A stretch of 64,000 bases of DNA from Thermococcus sp. P6 (lineage in GTDB: Archaea > Methanobacteriota_B > Thermococci > Thermococcales > Thermococcaceae): the NCBI RefSeq assembly GCF_002214525.1, contig NZ_CP015104.1:186001-250000 (forward strand). The letters are read 5' to 3'. Made by a program: the position numbers and the translations under genes. Every line of letters begins with the position of its first letter. The first letter of the stretch is position 1. The notes under the pieces are model-generated. The model worked only from the letters and a program-made list of their open reading frames with translations. It made no database searches and was not told the origin of the DNA. Of the stretch, positions 8,545-18,800 are shown piece after piece.

Positions 8545-9209
8545 CCGCTTCTCACCTCAAGCAATTCCAGTGGAAGGTTCCTCTCCTCCGAGTTGACGTA
8601 AAGGGTACCGTACATGTAAACGGTGTGATCCGACAGGCTTTCCTTAAGGAACTGGATGGGCACCATGTTGGCGGTTATCACCGCCCCTTCGGAGGTCATG
8701 TGCTCTATCGTGATGGAACCGTAAGTCAGATAATCGGCCCTGTACTTCAGCTCCCCGAGTTCGATCGGGCTAACCCTTCCATCGATGTAGAGGATCCCGC
8801 TGAACCTTTCCGAGTGGGCCTCCACCGTCAGGTTATCCACTATGTCCCCGAGTTTTCCACGGAGGGGCGGGATCAGTTTGTAGACGTAAACCTTCCCGCT
8901 GTAGTTGATCCCTATGAACCTCGCCCTTACGTCCTCTTCGGTTGCCTCAGGCCCGCCGATGGTGACGATCCTGCCGTTGGAGAGTACGGTTATCGTGGAT
9001 CCGCGGACGCTTATAAGGGTGCCCTCCATTCTCTCTCCATCGACGCTTTCCACCTCGAGCGTGACGTTAAATCCCTTCCTGAGCAGGGAGTAGGCCCTGT
9101 TGGCCGCCTCGTAGATCTCGGCTCCCTGATAGTGCTTTACTTGATCGTTTATTATGAATCCGAGCGCAACCATAAGCAATATGACCGCAACGGGTTTTTT
9201 CCAGTCCAT
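8541..9209 (-). CDS. Signal-anchored extracellular protein of unknown function
   Basis: The 222-residue protein begins MDWKKPVAVILLMVALGFII, a single N-terminal membrane anchor, followed by a mostly beta-rich soluble region (EVESVDGERMEGTLISVRGS; GRIVTIGGPEATEEDV). I do not recognise the family. The ATG at 9209 follows GGTGAGTGAT; the longer GTG-GTG start would place the ribosome-binding site inside the coding region. As first gene of the four-gene module it is coupled by overlap to the polymerase-like genes, so it may be a periplasm-side partner, for example a chain-length or assembly factor. That role is inferred from context only. Confidence 0.6.
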   Translation of the reverse strand: MDWKKPVAVILLMVALGFIINDQVKHYQGAEIYEAANRAYSLLRKGFNVTLEVESVDGERMEGTLISVRGSTITVLSNGRIVTIGGPEATEEDVRARFIGINYSGKVYVYKLIPPLRGKLGDIVDNLTVEAHSERFSGILYIDGRVSPIELGELKYRADYLTYGSITIEHMTSEGAVITANMVPIQFLKESLSDHTVYMYGTLYVNSEERNLPLELLEVRSG

Positions 9210-9332
9210 ATCACTCACCACACTTTCTGCTGGGTCCCTTTGGAGGGGCTGGTTTTATACCTTTCCCCGGGGTTTCCTTCCGAGGGACAGCTGCCGTAGT
9301 CACCGCCGGTGTTATACTCCCCTTACGGCTCA

Positions 9333-9346
9333 CGAAAGGGCTTTCG
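9333..9346. promoter_or_regulatory. Perfect inverted repeat just upstream of the pyrolysin-like gene's TATA box
   Basis: CGAAAG-GG-CTTTCG is a perfect six-base inverted repeat. It ends about ten bases before the TATA box at 9357, where an activator or a BRE-blocking repressor would sit. No known regulator is assigned. Confidence 0.35.
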
Positions 9347-9356
9347 AGGCGAAATC

Positions 9357-9408
9357 TTTATATCGATGCTCCACTCAGGGTATAGTTGAGCATTACAAGT
9401 CGGAGGTG
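9357..9408 (+). promoter_or_regulatory. TATA box and ribosome-binding site for the pyrolysin-like protease
   Basis: TTTATAT at 9357-9363 is a good archaeal TATA box. GGAGGTG at 9402-9408 lies five bases before the ATG at 9414. The spacing predicts a leader of about 25-30 bases. Confidence 0.7.
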
Positions 9409-9413
9409 TCAGG

Positions 9414-12400
9414 ATGGGTAGAAAAGCGTTGAGCATTTTAATTGTAGTGGTGATGCTACTCGGGGCGGTTCCAGCGGCCTATTCAGTGCAGGCGGCTCCC
9501 TCTACCCCGGTAACCGCCACTCAGAAGGTCACGGATCCAGCGGTCGAAAAAGGATCCTCAGGTTTCATCCCGGGCAACGTTCTACAGAAGGAGATCGAAG
9601 CCGTTCTTAAGAACAGCGATAAAAGTGTGAGGTTGATAGTGGCACCCGATAAGGACCACGCGGCTGAAGTTTACAACGCCATTAAAAAGCTTGGAAAGGT
9701 AGATCCGATAAGCAAACCCGAACTCCAGTTCATCGTCATTGAAATGCCCGTTTCAAACGTTGAAAAGCTCGCCGAGATACCGGGAATACTGCACGTGTGG
9801 AAGGATAAAACCGTTAAGTTGCCAGAACCGGTAGCCCCGGAGGCGGGGATCGGTGAGGTTTCTCCCAAGAAGGACCTACCAAACCTTCCCGACATGTTCA
9901 TGAGCGTCTTTACCATAAGGGCCTACGACACCTGGATGGACTACGGGGTCTACGGCGATAACGTTACCGTTGCAGTCCTCGATACCGGTGTCGACGTCGG
10001 GCACCCCTTCCTCCAGATAACCCTCGATGGCAGGCCAAAGATCATAGACGTACACGACGCGAGCGACGAGGGAAGGGTTGATATCTACTACTCGACCAAC
10101 ACCACCTCCAACGGAACCATAGAGGTAAACCAGAACGTCACAATCGACTGGGGAGCCTACTATTTCTATTACGGCCACCCGGCCGAGACCAACTACACCA
10201 TGGGCACCTACTACGTTGGGAACATAAGCGGTGACGATTACTACCTCGGCCTCCTTCCGGAGAGGTACTTCGACCTCAACAACTTCACCGGAACTCCCAA
10301 CGATCCCTATGAGCTCGGTCTCTTCGGTGATCTCAGCGACGTTTATCCCGTCCTGATAGTTAACCAGAGCGGGAACTTTATAGCCTACATAGACTTCAAC
10401 CTCGACAACAACTTCACCAACGACCAACCGATGGGTATATTCGACCTTACCCACGATTACGTTACCGTTAACTCCACAAAAGTCAACGTCGCCTTTGCCG
10501 AGTTCGATCCGGATGATGGACAGGCATACTTCATCTGGGACGCGCACGGACACGGGACCCACGTCAGCGGTACGGTAGCGGGCGTCGGTCTGCCCAGCGA
10601 TCCTGTCTTCCATGATGTTTACGGCGTTGCACCCAACGCCCAGCTCATGGAGGTAAAGGTCCTTCCGGGAGAGCTCGGCTTTGGAAGGTACAGCTGGATA
10701 ATCAACGGCATGATATACGCCACCCTTAACGGTGCCGATGTCATAAGCATGTCCCTCGGCGGTGGCGGTGAGATAAACGACGGTATAGAGAGCCCCGAAA
10801 ACTTCTACGCCAACCTGATCACTGACCTTTATGGGGTTACCTTCGCCATAGCCGCCGGAAACGAGGGACCGAGTACCAACTCCGTCCACTCCCCGGGTGA
10901 CAGCGACCTCGTGATAACCGTCGGCAACTACTGGGAGAGCGATAGATGGGATCTCCTCTACGGCCTGCCCGGTGTTGCGAACGGCCCGGCCATGAGTTCG
11001 AGCAGGGGGCCGAGGGACGACGGTATGATCGATCCGGATGTTATGGCGCCGGGAACGGCCATATTCTCAAGCCTCCCGCTGTGGTACACGGTCATGAACA
11101 ATAATTCATACGCCTACTACGACTTCTGGAGCGGCACCTCAATGGCCACACCGCACGTCAGCGGTGCCGTTGCGCTGATGATAAGCTACGCCAAGCAGCA
11201 CAACATCACCTACAACCCGATAATGATAAGGCGCGCCCTCGAGCTCAGCGCCGAGCCCACCAACCAGACGATGATAGATCAGGGGTTCGGTCTCATACAG
11301 GTCGACAAGGCCATAGAAAAACTCGAGGAACTCAGCGAGGAACCAACCACCTACATCTTTGGAGGAACAACGTTCACGAGCTTCAAGAACCCGATCGAGG
11401 AGCCAATGATACCCATCTCACAGGCATACGTTGACTTCAACGGGTACTTCCAGTACATGTTCGGCTTCCCCTACCTCTACAGGGGAGTTTACATAAGGAA
11501 CGAGTATCCGGGTAGCGTTCCGGTGTACTTCTCACCGATGGTATACGAGCCCGGATGGGGTCTCTGGTACGTCTTCGAGAACAAGACCTACAGTATAAGC
11601 ACCAGCGTTGACTGGATAATTCCCAACACGACGGAGGTCACCATTTACGGCGCCAATGCGGTGTACATAAGTGACGTAATGGGCCAGTTCTCCATAAACA
11701 TCGACTACTCCAAGCTCCAGAAGAGCGGCACCTACGTCGGACTTGTTTATATAGACGATCCAGACACGAGCTACGTTGACGGCTACATCCCGGTCGTCGT
11801 TGACGTACCAATGAACCCCAATGGAGAGAACCACGCCAAGCTGTCCGACACCGCCAGATCGGGTGAGGCCAAGCACTACTTCTTCAAGGTTCCGCGCGGC
11901 ACGAAGGAGCTCCGCGTTACCCTTCGCGTGCCAACGGATGAGCAGGGCAACCCGATGGGAAGGGTCAAGCTCGTCATCGCGAGACCAATGGGTGAAGTGG
12001 TCTACGATGGTGTGCCCGGATATTACTACGTCGGTCCGGGTGGACCGCTTGAGTACACGTGGGTCGTTGATAACCCGGTCGATGGGACGTGGGAGATAAC
12101 AGCCTACGTCAGCGTCAGCTCCTACGCCAGAACGGGCTATACGGATGCCCACTACGAAATCGAGGTTGAGAGTGCCTCCGTCTCGATATCCCCTGAGATC
12201 ATAAAGAAGGACACCGCCCAGCCCTCGAACGTCACCGTTACGGCGAAGGTCACCAACGACTACGGCAACTTCAACGCCAGCGTAGCTGGCTACGGTCTCG
12301 GAAGGCTTGACGTAGCCTACGCGATGACCAGAAACGTCAGCCAGGACGAGTTTGATACTATCGGCGTGTTCATAGTTAACCCGACGACCTACTTCCTCAG

Positions 12401-13685
12401 GCTTGGAATCACCGAGCCAGAGAATTCCAGCGCGGACCTCGACCTGTACGTTTACTACTTCCCAACGTTGGATGACCTCATGAACTTCGCAAACTACACC
12501 CTCTACTACGACCAGATCGGCCCGACGAGCGATGAGGTCTTCGAGAAGTTCATGCCCGAGCCGGGATATTACCTCGTTGCGGTTTACGGCTACGACACAG
12601 TCGGCTACAACCCGATCCACTACACCTTCTACTACCAGCTCCTCGGCGACAACGGTGACGTGAGTGTCGACGGCACGCCTTTCAGCTTCGATGCCGGAAC
12701 CTCCAGGACCATCAACGCCAACGTGGAACTCTCAGATAGCGGAACCTACCTCGGCATACTCGGTCTCCTGAACGCTGACACCGGAGAAGCGATGACCTAC
12801 GCTCCGATGATTTTCCAGGTTGGAATGCCGGAGATGTACGTTGCTGTCTATCCAGAAGCAACCCTCGGAGAACAATCAAAGCTGACGATAAGGCTCCTTG
12901 ACCTCTCAACGATGGAAAGGATAGGTCTCCCGGCGAAGGTCCTCGTAAACGGCAAAGAGTACTACACGGACAACGGTGAAGTCGAGGTTTACTTCACACC
13001 GCTCGAACTGGAGGAGACGTTCCAGATAGCTGTCTTCAGCGACTATTATCAGGACGCGTCAAAGGAGGTAACCGTCAGCGTTAAGGAGCCTGTTCAGAGC
13101 GCGGTATATTCCTCCACCCAGCTGCCACCGTACGTTGCTCTCGGTCTCGGCACGGTAACTGACTACACGGACACGGGCAAGGAGATAACCTTAACCGTCG
13201 AAGGTCCGAGCGGAACGACCGGATACGTCCTCGTGACGCTTCCCGCGGACACCCAGTACGCTGAGATAAACAGCGATCACGTGGTGAGCTACTACCTCCT
13301 CACGGGCCAGAACGCGAAGTACGCCGTGGTGGAGGTCAAATACGCCTCCCCGGTGACGTTGACGGTAGAATACAAGACCTCCCGCTGGATCGTCAGCACC
13401 TACAACTACGTCTGGTACATGCTCTACTGGATGTACGACATAAAGTTCGACAAGCTCTACCAGAAGGCCCTCGAGCTCGGCGTCGACAACGAAACCCTGC
13501 AGGAGGCAATGGCTTACAAGCAGCTCGCCGACACGTACTATGAGAAGGCCAAGAAGTTCATGGTTCCGGAGGCGGAGAGCATGGGGATAGGGGCACTGCC
13601 GAACCTCCGCATGGCCTACATGAACATCATAAGGGCCTACAGCCTCCTCAACAAGGCAATAGAGGAAATCGAGACTCAGGGCTGA
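9414..13685 (+). CDS. pls: Pyrolysin-like cell-envelope S8 serine protease
   Basis: This is a 1423-residue secreted endopeptidase close in size and layout to P. furiosus pyrolysin. A signal peptide (MGRKALSILIVVVMLLGAVPAAYS) is followed by a propeptide of roughly 120 residues. The catalytic triad is visible: Asp190 in AVLDTGVD, His380 in GHGTHVSG, Ser576 in SGTSMATPH, with oxyanion Asn483 in AIAAGNEGP. About 190 residues separate Asp and His, far more than in simple subtilisins; this large insert is a pyrolysin trait. A long C-terminal extension of beta domains follows, then a helical end (YQKALELGVDNETLQ...). N-x-S/T sequons are frequent, consistent with glycosylation. It probably degrades protein outside the cell, supplying peptides to importers like that at 27-33 kb. 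Confidence 0.95.
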   Translation: MGRKALSILIVVVMLLGAVPAAYSVQAAPSTPVTATQKVTDPAVEKGSSGFIPGNVLQKEIEAVLKNSDKSVRLIVAPDKDHAAEVYNAIKKLGKVDPISKPELQFIVIEMPVSNVEKLAEIPGILHVWKDKTVKLPEPVAPEAGIGEVSPKKDLPNLPDMFMSVFTIRAYDTWMDYGVYGDNVTVAVLDTGVDVGHPFLQITLDGRPKIIDVHDASDEGRVDIYYSTNTTSNGTIEVNQNVTIDWGAYYFYYGHPAETNYTMGTYYVGNISGDDYYLGLLPERYFDLNNFTGTPNDPYELGLFGDLSDVYPVLIVNQSGNFIAYIDFNLDNNFTNDQPMGIFDLTHDYVTVNSTKVNVAFAEFDPDDGQAYFIWDAHGHGTHVSGTVAGVGLPSDPVFHDVYGVAPNAQLMEVKVLPGELGFGRYSWIINGMIYATLNGADVISMSLGGGGEINDGIESPENFYANLITDLYGVTFAIAAGNEGPSTNSVHSPGDSDLVITVGNYWESDRWDLLYGLPGVANGPAMSSSRGPRDDGMIDPDVMAPGTAIFSSLPLWYTVMNNNSYAYYDFWSGTSMATPHVSGAVALMISYAKQHNITYNPIMIRRALELSAEPTNQTMIDQGFGLIQVDKAIEKLEELSEEPTTYIFGGTTFTSFKNPIEEPMIPISQAYVDFNGYFQYMFGFPYLYRGVYIRNEYPGSVPVYFSPMVYEPGWGLWYVFENKTYSISTSVDWIIPNTTEVTIYGANAVYISDVMGQFSINIDYSKLQKSGTYVGLVYIDDPDTSYVDGYIPVVVDVPMNPNGENHAKLSDTARSGEAKHYFFKVPRGTKELRVTLRVPTDEQGNPMGRVKLVIARPMGEVVYDGVPGYYYVGPGGPLEYTWVVDNPVDGTWEITAYVSVSSYARTGYTDAHYEIEVESASVSISPEIIKKDTAQPSNVTVTAKVTNDYGNFNASVAGYGLGRLDVAYAMTRNVSQDEFDTIGVFIVNPTTYFLRLGITEPENSSADLDLYVYYFPTLDDLMNFANYTLYYDQIGPTSDEVFEKFMPEPGYYLVAVYGYDTVGYNPIHYTFYYQLLGDNGDVSVDGTPFSFDAGTSRTINANVELSDSGTYLGILGLLNADTGEAMTYAPMIFQVGMPEMYVAVYPEATLGEQSKLTIRLLDLSTMERIGLPAKVLVNGKEYYTDNGEVEVYFTPLELEETFQIAVFSDYYQDASKEVTVSVKEPVQSAVYSSTQLPPYVALGLGTVTDYTDTGKEITLTVEGPSGTTGYVLVTLPADTQYAEINSDHVVSYYLLTGQNAKYAVVEVKYASPVTLTVEYKTSRWIVSTYNYVWYMLYWMYDIKFDKLYQKALELGVDNETLQEAMAYKQLADTYYEKAKKFMVPEAESMGIGALPNLRMAYMNIIRAYSLLNKAIEEIETQG

Positions 13686-13750
13686 TGCCCTGTCTTTTCT
13701 TTACCAATCCTTTTAAACCTCCGCACCTCTTCACTACAGGTGGCTGATTC

Positions 13751-14053
13751 GTGATATACGTTAGGGTATACCGGGTTCAGGGGGAGGTTCTTTTGGCTGC
13801 ATGCGACGAGGAGCTCCTCGGAAGAACGTTCAGGGAAGGAAAGCTTAAACTGGAAGTTAAGGAGAGGTTCTACAAGGGTGAACTTGTTGAAGAGGATGCA
13901 CTGGAAGAGCTTTTAGAGAAAGCCACAATAGCCAACCTAACCGGGGAAAGATGCGTTGGCAGGGCCGTGGAGCTCGGTTACGTCGATGAAGCGAGGATAC
14001 TGCGGATCCAGGGAGTTCCCCACGCCCAGATGGCGAAGATGCTGAAGTTATGA
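13751..14053 (+). CDS. DUF424 family protein
   Basis: The 100-residue archaeal protein begins with GTG as MIYVRVYRVQGEVLLAACDEELLG. The conserved core includes GRTFREGKLKLEV, ANLTGERCVGRAVELGYVDE and RIQGVPHAQM, the usual DUF424 pattern. Function is not established; a translation link has been suggested for the family from neighbourhoods, and here it lies next to NMD3. GGTGG lies upstream of the GTG and a TATA-like TTTTAAA is near 13709-13716. Confidence 0.82.
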   Translation: MIYVRVYRVQGEVLLAACDEELLGRTFREGKLKLEVKERFYKGELVEEDALEELLEKATIANLTGERCVGRAVELGYVDEARILRIQGVPHAQMAKMLKL

Positions 14054-14105
14054 ACCGGACTGTCATTCTCTTTCCTAGTGTTTTCCCTCCCCCGGGGCGA
14101 TAACC

Positions 14106-14113
14106 TTTATATT
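14106..14113 (+). promoter_or_regulatory. TATA box of the NMD3 gene, predicting a leaderless transcript
   Basis: TTTATATT lies 24-31 bases before the ATG at 14137. No Shine-Dalgarno sequence is seen, so the transcript probably begins at or next to the start codon. Confidence 0.65.
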
Positions 14114-14136
14114 CCACCCCGTTCAAATGGCCCAAC

Positions 14137-15297
14137 ATGAGCGAGAGGTTCTGTTACAGGTGCGGGATAGGTGAGAGCGAGGGCGGCCCGCTGATAGAGG
14201 GCCTCTGTCAGGTGTGCTTTAGAAAGGAAAACCCTGTACTGCTTATAGATGACAAAATAGACACCGAGCTCTGCCAGAACTGTGGCAGCTATAAGAAACG
14301 AGGCGTCTGGGTCGATCCTCAAAGCTACGAGCTCGAGGAATTGCTGTTCGAGGTAAGTGAGAGCGCTCTCCTCGAGGTTCTGGGTAACTCCCTCGATGAA
14401 AGGGTCAGGGAGTTCGAGGTGGTTTCTCCGAAAGAGCTCGAGGAGGTTGAAAAACTTCCGGTTGGAAAGGCCCTCGTCAGCTTCCAGCCCGTTGACTGGC
14501 ACATCGAGCACTTCCCGGCAATAATAACCTACGAGGTTCGCGTTAAGGCCCGGATACACGAGCTTCAGCGCGAACTCCACGACGAAACGAGAAAGGTTAC
14601 GGTTTACGTCCGCCAGACCGTCTGCCCTCGCTGTTCAAGGTTCCTGGGAGGTTATTTCGAGGCCATCCTTCAGGTTCGGGCCGAGGGCAGACCGCTCACG
14701 GAGGAGGAGCGTAAGGCCGTTGGGGAACTCGTTGAGGAGAAGGTGGACGAGATAATGCGCAGGGACAGGATGGGCTTCATTCAGGACACCATAGAGAAGG
14801 AGGAGGGGCTCGATTTTTACATGGGGTCCACCTCCTCGGCAAGAAAGCTCGCCCATGCGATAAAGGAGCGCTTCGGTGGGAGTATAAGCGAGGCCTACGA
14901 GCTGGTCGGTCAGGACAGGATGACAAGCAAAGAGGTCTACAGGACGAGCGTGAGCGTTCGCCTGCCCGGGTTTTTAAAGGGGGACATCGTGGAGGACAGG
15001 AAGGGAAACGTCTACGAGGTCGAGGGAATCGACGGCAGGGGCATGGAGATGAGGAACCTCAAAACGCTGGAAAAGGAGCACCGGGACTGGAGAACCGTAA
15101 AGAGAGATGGAATAGAGAGGGTGGAGCACGAGGAGATTAACGCCATGGTGACGAGCGTAACTCCGGGGGAAGTCCAGCTCATGGACATGGAAAGTTATGA
15201 AACTTTTGAAATAGAACGTCCCCACATAGATCTGGAAGAAGGTAGAGTCTACAGGCTCATTAAGGTGAAGGGAAAATATTACGTGGAAAAGATTTGA
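14137..15297 (+). CDS. NMD3-like ribosome biogenesis protein
   Basis: The 386-residue archaeal homologue of NMD3, the eukaryotic 60S export adaptor. The N-terminus has paired CxxC zinc-binding motifs (CYRCG, CQVCF, CQNCG) and a further CPRC near residue 166. The middle has the NMD3 substrate-like region (VYVRQTVCPRCSRFLGGYFEA) and a long charged region follows, with SSARKLAHAIKERFGG and VRLPGFLKGDI. In archaea it presumably binds the large subunit during assembly or recycling. Length is as expected. Confidence 0.88.
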   Translation: MSERFCYRCGIGESEGGPLIEGLCQVCFRKENPVLLIDDKIDTELCQNCGSYKKRGVWVDPQSYELEELLFEVSESALLEVLGNSLDERVREFEVVSPKELEEVEKLPVGKALVSFQPVDWHIEHFPAIITYEVRVKARIHELQRELHDETRKVTVYVRQTVCPRCSRFLGGYFEAILQVRAEGRPLTEEERKAVGELVEEKVDEIMRRDRMGFIQDTIEKEEGLDFYMGSTSSARKLAHAIKERFGGSISEAYELVGQDRMTSKEVYRTSVSVRLPGFLKGDIVEDRKGNVYEVEGIDGRGMEMRNLKTLEKEHRDWRTVKRDGIERVEHEEINAMVTSVTPGEVQLMDMESYETFEIERPHIDLEEGRVYRLIKVKGKYYVEKI

Positions 15298-15408
15298 TAA
15301 AGCACGTCAGGGCAAAGAAGGATCAAAATGCCTTCATTGATTTTCAACCAGTAAGAGACATTCCGGGGGAAGAACGACCGTATATACGAATATGAAATAT
15401 CAGAAATC

Positions 15409-15469
15409 TTTATATATGCTCTTACATCAATATTTAAAACGAAAATGAATAAATATAGGGGTGGTGGTG
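15409..15469 (+). promoter_or_regulatory. Promoter and leader of the giant surface protein
   Basis: TTTATATAT at 15409-15417 is a strong TATA box, 53 bases before the ATG at 15470. GGGGTGGTGGTG immediately before that ATG is the ribosome-binding site. The expected leader is about 25-30 bases. Confidence 0.65.
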
Positions 15470-15835
15470 ATGAAGAAAAAGTTTCTTGCCGGTATTTGCG
15501 TGGTTTTAGTGTTATTCAGCTTTTTCCCGGGCATAGTTCCAGCAGCTTCAGCAAATCCAGATGAGCCCAGTGGTGAATACTTTAGTAGTTTGGATTATTT
15601 TAATATAACGGTGGGGCATGCTATCAAATATAACGTGGTGGACAGCTATGACAACCTTAATTCCACTGTTTGGGCTGTAGTTCAATGCCATAATTCAATC
15701 AAGGATTACGATGGGGAGGATTTTGTTTTCACATTAAACAAAGCGTATGGTGGATCTGGTTATTTCCGTGATTGCACGATAGGCGGCTATACTTCCCTTA
15801 GAAACGAGGATGGTACCAACATAACCAGGGTTTAG
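15470..15835 (+). pseudogene. N-terminal part of giant surface protein, ended early by a frameshift
   Basis: This frame encodes a signal peptide (MKKKFLAGICVVLVLFSFFPG, cleavage near PAASA) and about 95 further residues. It then stops at TAG 15833-15835. I chose ATG 15470 over the GTG at 15461 because the GTGGTGGTG run is the ribosome-binding site. The next frame is open from 15825 and continues the protein without loss (NITRV, then SHGCPGSN), so one extra base in GGGTTT at about 15828-15833 explains the break. Either the gene is inactivated, a one-base assembly error is present, or the ribosome shifts +1. Without a fix, the secretion signal is separated from the 2096-residue body. Confidence 0.85.
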
Positions 15836-15872
15836 TCATGGTTGCCCTGGTAGTAATCAAGGACTTTTCTAT

Positions 15873-18800
15873 ATGTATTTTTCATTGCCAAGATGGTTTA
15901 AATCTGGCGACAATTGGAGCTCTATTGGAATAGATTATAAAGTAAAAACTGTTGGTCAACAGGTGATTAACGGGAAAGTATTCAACGATTGTATTAGAGT
16001 GGACATCGATACAAGAAATAGCCCATATCCCTCTAATTATACCAAAGGATATGGGTACTTTATTTTGGCTAAGGGTATTGGAATCGTAAAGTTATGGTTT
16101 AACAGAACGGCAGGCATATACGCGGGGACAACGGTTACTTATACCTACGAAAATCACACGTCCATGGAAAAACATACCATTTCAGGCACAATCAAAACCC
16201 CTGAAGGGGATCCTGTTAAGGGCGTTGTTGTGCAAATCTCCAACTGCGACCCCTGCATTCGTTCAGTGACAGATTCAACTGGTTCGTTCAGTATTCAGGC
16301 TTATGGCCCGGACATTGTTCTCAGAGTGGGGTATGATAAAGATAACGACGGAACTTTCGATTTTGATTTGTATCCTGATTTTCCAATGGAGTTCCACATA
16401 AACAACATAACTTCAGACATTACAGGACTTGTACTGACCATTCCTATGAGGGTGTTTTACGTTCCCGACGATTATACAACGATTCAAGAGGCTATTAATA
16501 ACGCCAGACCGGGGGACACAATAATTGTCAGGGATGGAACTTATAATGAGAACGTTATTGTGAACAAATCGATAACCCTGAAGTCCGAGAACGGTCCTGC
16601 AAACTGTATCATAAACGGTACCGGAAGTGGGAGCGTCGTCACGATCACCGCCGACAACGTCACGATTCAGGGATTCACGATAACCGGCAGCGGCAGTGGC
16701 TGGGGTAACGGTGGGGTATGGGTGGAATCCTCAGGAAACACAATATCCTCTAATGTCATAACAAACAACGGGAATGGCATCTATCTCGATTCCTCAAGTA
16801 ACAACAATATAACCTCTAACAACATCACTTCAAACAGCGGGAATGGAGTCTATCTCGATTCCTCGAGCCACAACAATATAACCTTTAACAACATCACTTC
16901 AAACAATTGGGCTGGTATCTGGCTCCGCGGATCCAGCAACACCACCATAACCTCCAACAACATCACATCAAACGGGGAACGTGGCATCTTCCTCTACTAC
17001 TCCAGCTACAATATTGTAACCAATAATACAATGACTAACGATGGAATCGTCATAGAGGGTTATAAGATAGAGCACTGGAATACTCATGTTATAGAGAACA
17101 ATACTGTTAACGGTAAGCCGGTTTACTACTTCAAGAACAGGGTTGGGGGAAATGTCCCTGAGGATGCCGGACAGGTCATACTTGCTAACACTACTGGAAT
17201 GCTCATAGAGAACTTGAATATCAGTAACACTGATGTTGGAATTGAACTTGGATTCTCCAGCAACAACACCATTAAGAACAGCAACATCACTTCAAACAAC
17301 AGAGAGGGCATTTATCTCTATTACTCAAGCAATAACAATATAACCTCTAACAACATCACTTCAAACAGCGGGGCTGGAATCTTCATCTATGGATCCAGCA
17401 ATAACAATATAGTCTCTAACAACATCACATCAAACGCGTGGGCTGGCATCTGGCTCGATTCATCAAACAACAACACGATCTACCTCAACAATTTCAACAA
17501 CACAAATAACGTTTATTCTGAAAATTCAATCAACATCTGGAATTCGCCAACTCCGATTAAGTACACCTACAACGGCACAACACACACGAGCCACCCCGGG
17601 AATTACTGGAGTGATTACACCGGTTCAGATTCGGACGGAGATGGAATCGGTGATACCCAGTATATAATAGATGCGAACAACAAGGATGAATACCCGCTAG
17701 TGCAACCGCGGGAGAATTATAATTTAAATCCGGTTGCAAACTTCACTTACTCCCCAGAGAATCCAGAGGTAAATCAAACGGTAACCTTCAACGCTTCATC
17801 AAGTTACGATCCTGACGGTTCTATTGTAAACTGGACATGGGGCTTTGGAGACGGAATAACGGCTTCAGGTAAAACAGTTCAGCATACTTACACCAAGCCA
17901 GGAACCTACACAGTAACCCTCACAGTCACGGACGATGATGGGGCAACATCAAACATATCAAAGCGGATAACCGTTGCAACACCGAGCATCCAGTTCGTTG
18001 ACGTGACGGATGGCAACGATGATGTCTTCATAAGCGGCGAAACAGTAACAATACGCTTCAATGCGGACAACAGTAGTCTCAGCCCGGACGATGTTACTTT
18101 CTCGAACATTACTGGTAATGTATCAAATGCTTTAGCACCGTCATTGAAGACAATAAGCTCCGAAATTATCAACAACGTGACCTACTGGACCTACGAGCTC
18201 AACGTAACAGTTAGCGGACATGGGATCCTGAGGGTTTACGTGTGTGGTCAAACACTCACAGATCTCTACGTCTACGAAGTTACAGAGTCAAGTGTGTGGT
18301 CAATAGGAGCAGGCAAAGAAGTCACTGGTGGGGGGAACATCCTCATCAACGACGAACTTCAGATAAACGCAACTTTAGAAGGTCCCGAGGTTCCAGAACA
18401 CTATGCGCTGCCCACCCCGGATAACGCCGAACTCTACGTTCCGGCATTTGAAAGCACGCTGAACTTCGTAAAGTATAACTCCACTGAAGGAAAATGGTAC
18501 TTCTCAAACAACTTCACCATGAGGACGAACGGCACCTTTACCCTCAACATCACCAATGAACATGGCATAAACTTCACTACCAATACAGAAGTACATGTCC
18601 TCCAGCCAGTCATAAAGCTCCTCCCGATAAACAACGGCACCGCTAATCAGAAGCTTGTGGAGTACGCCAACCTCACCAACGGCACTCAAAACAATCTGAC
18701 TCTGAGCCTCCACTACGACCTTACAGTCGAACTAACTCCCGGTGTCAACTGGACAGAGGTTGACGGTAACAATTCTGTTAACAGTAACGTGTACGAAAAC

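Noticed and set aside
9876-12620. Long minus-strand frames inside the pyrolysin-like gene
   Set aside because: Antisense shadows; the plus strand carries the triad and full domain layout.
16640-17495. Possible CRISPR-like or satellite repeats
   Set aside because: The repeat units are in frame and encode beta-helix coils; no unique spacers, no cas genes.
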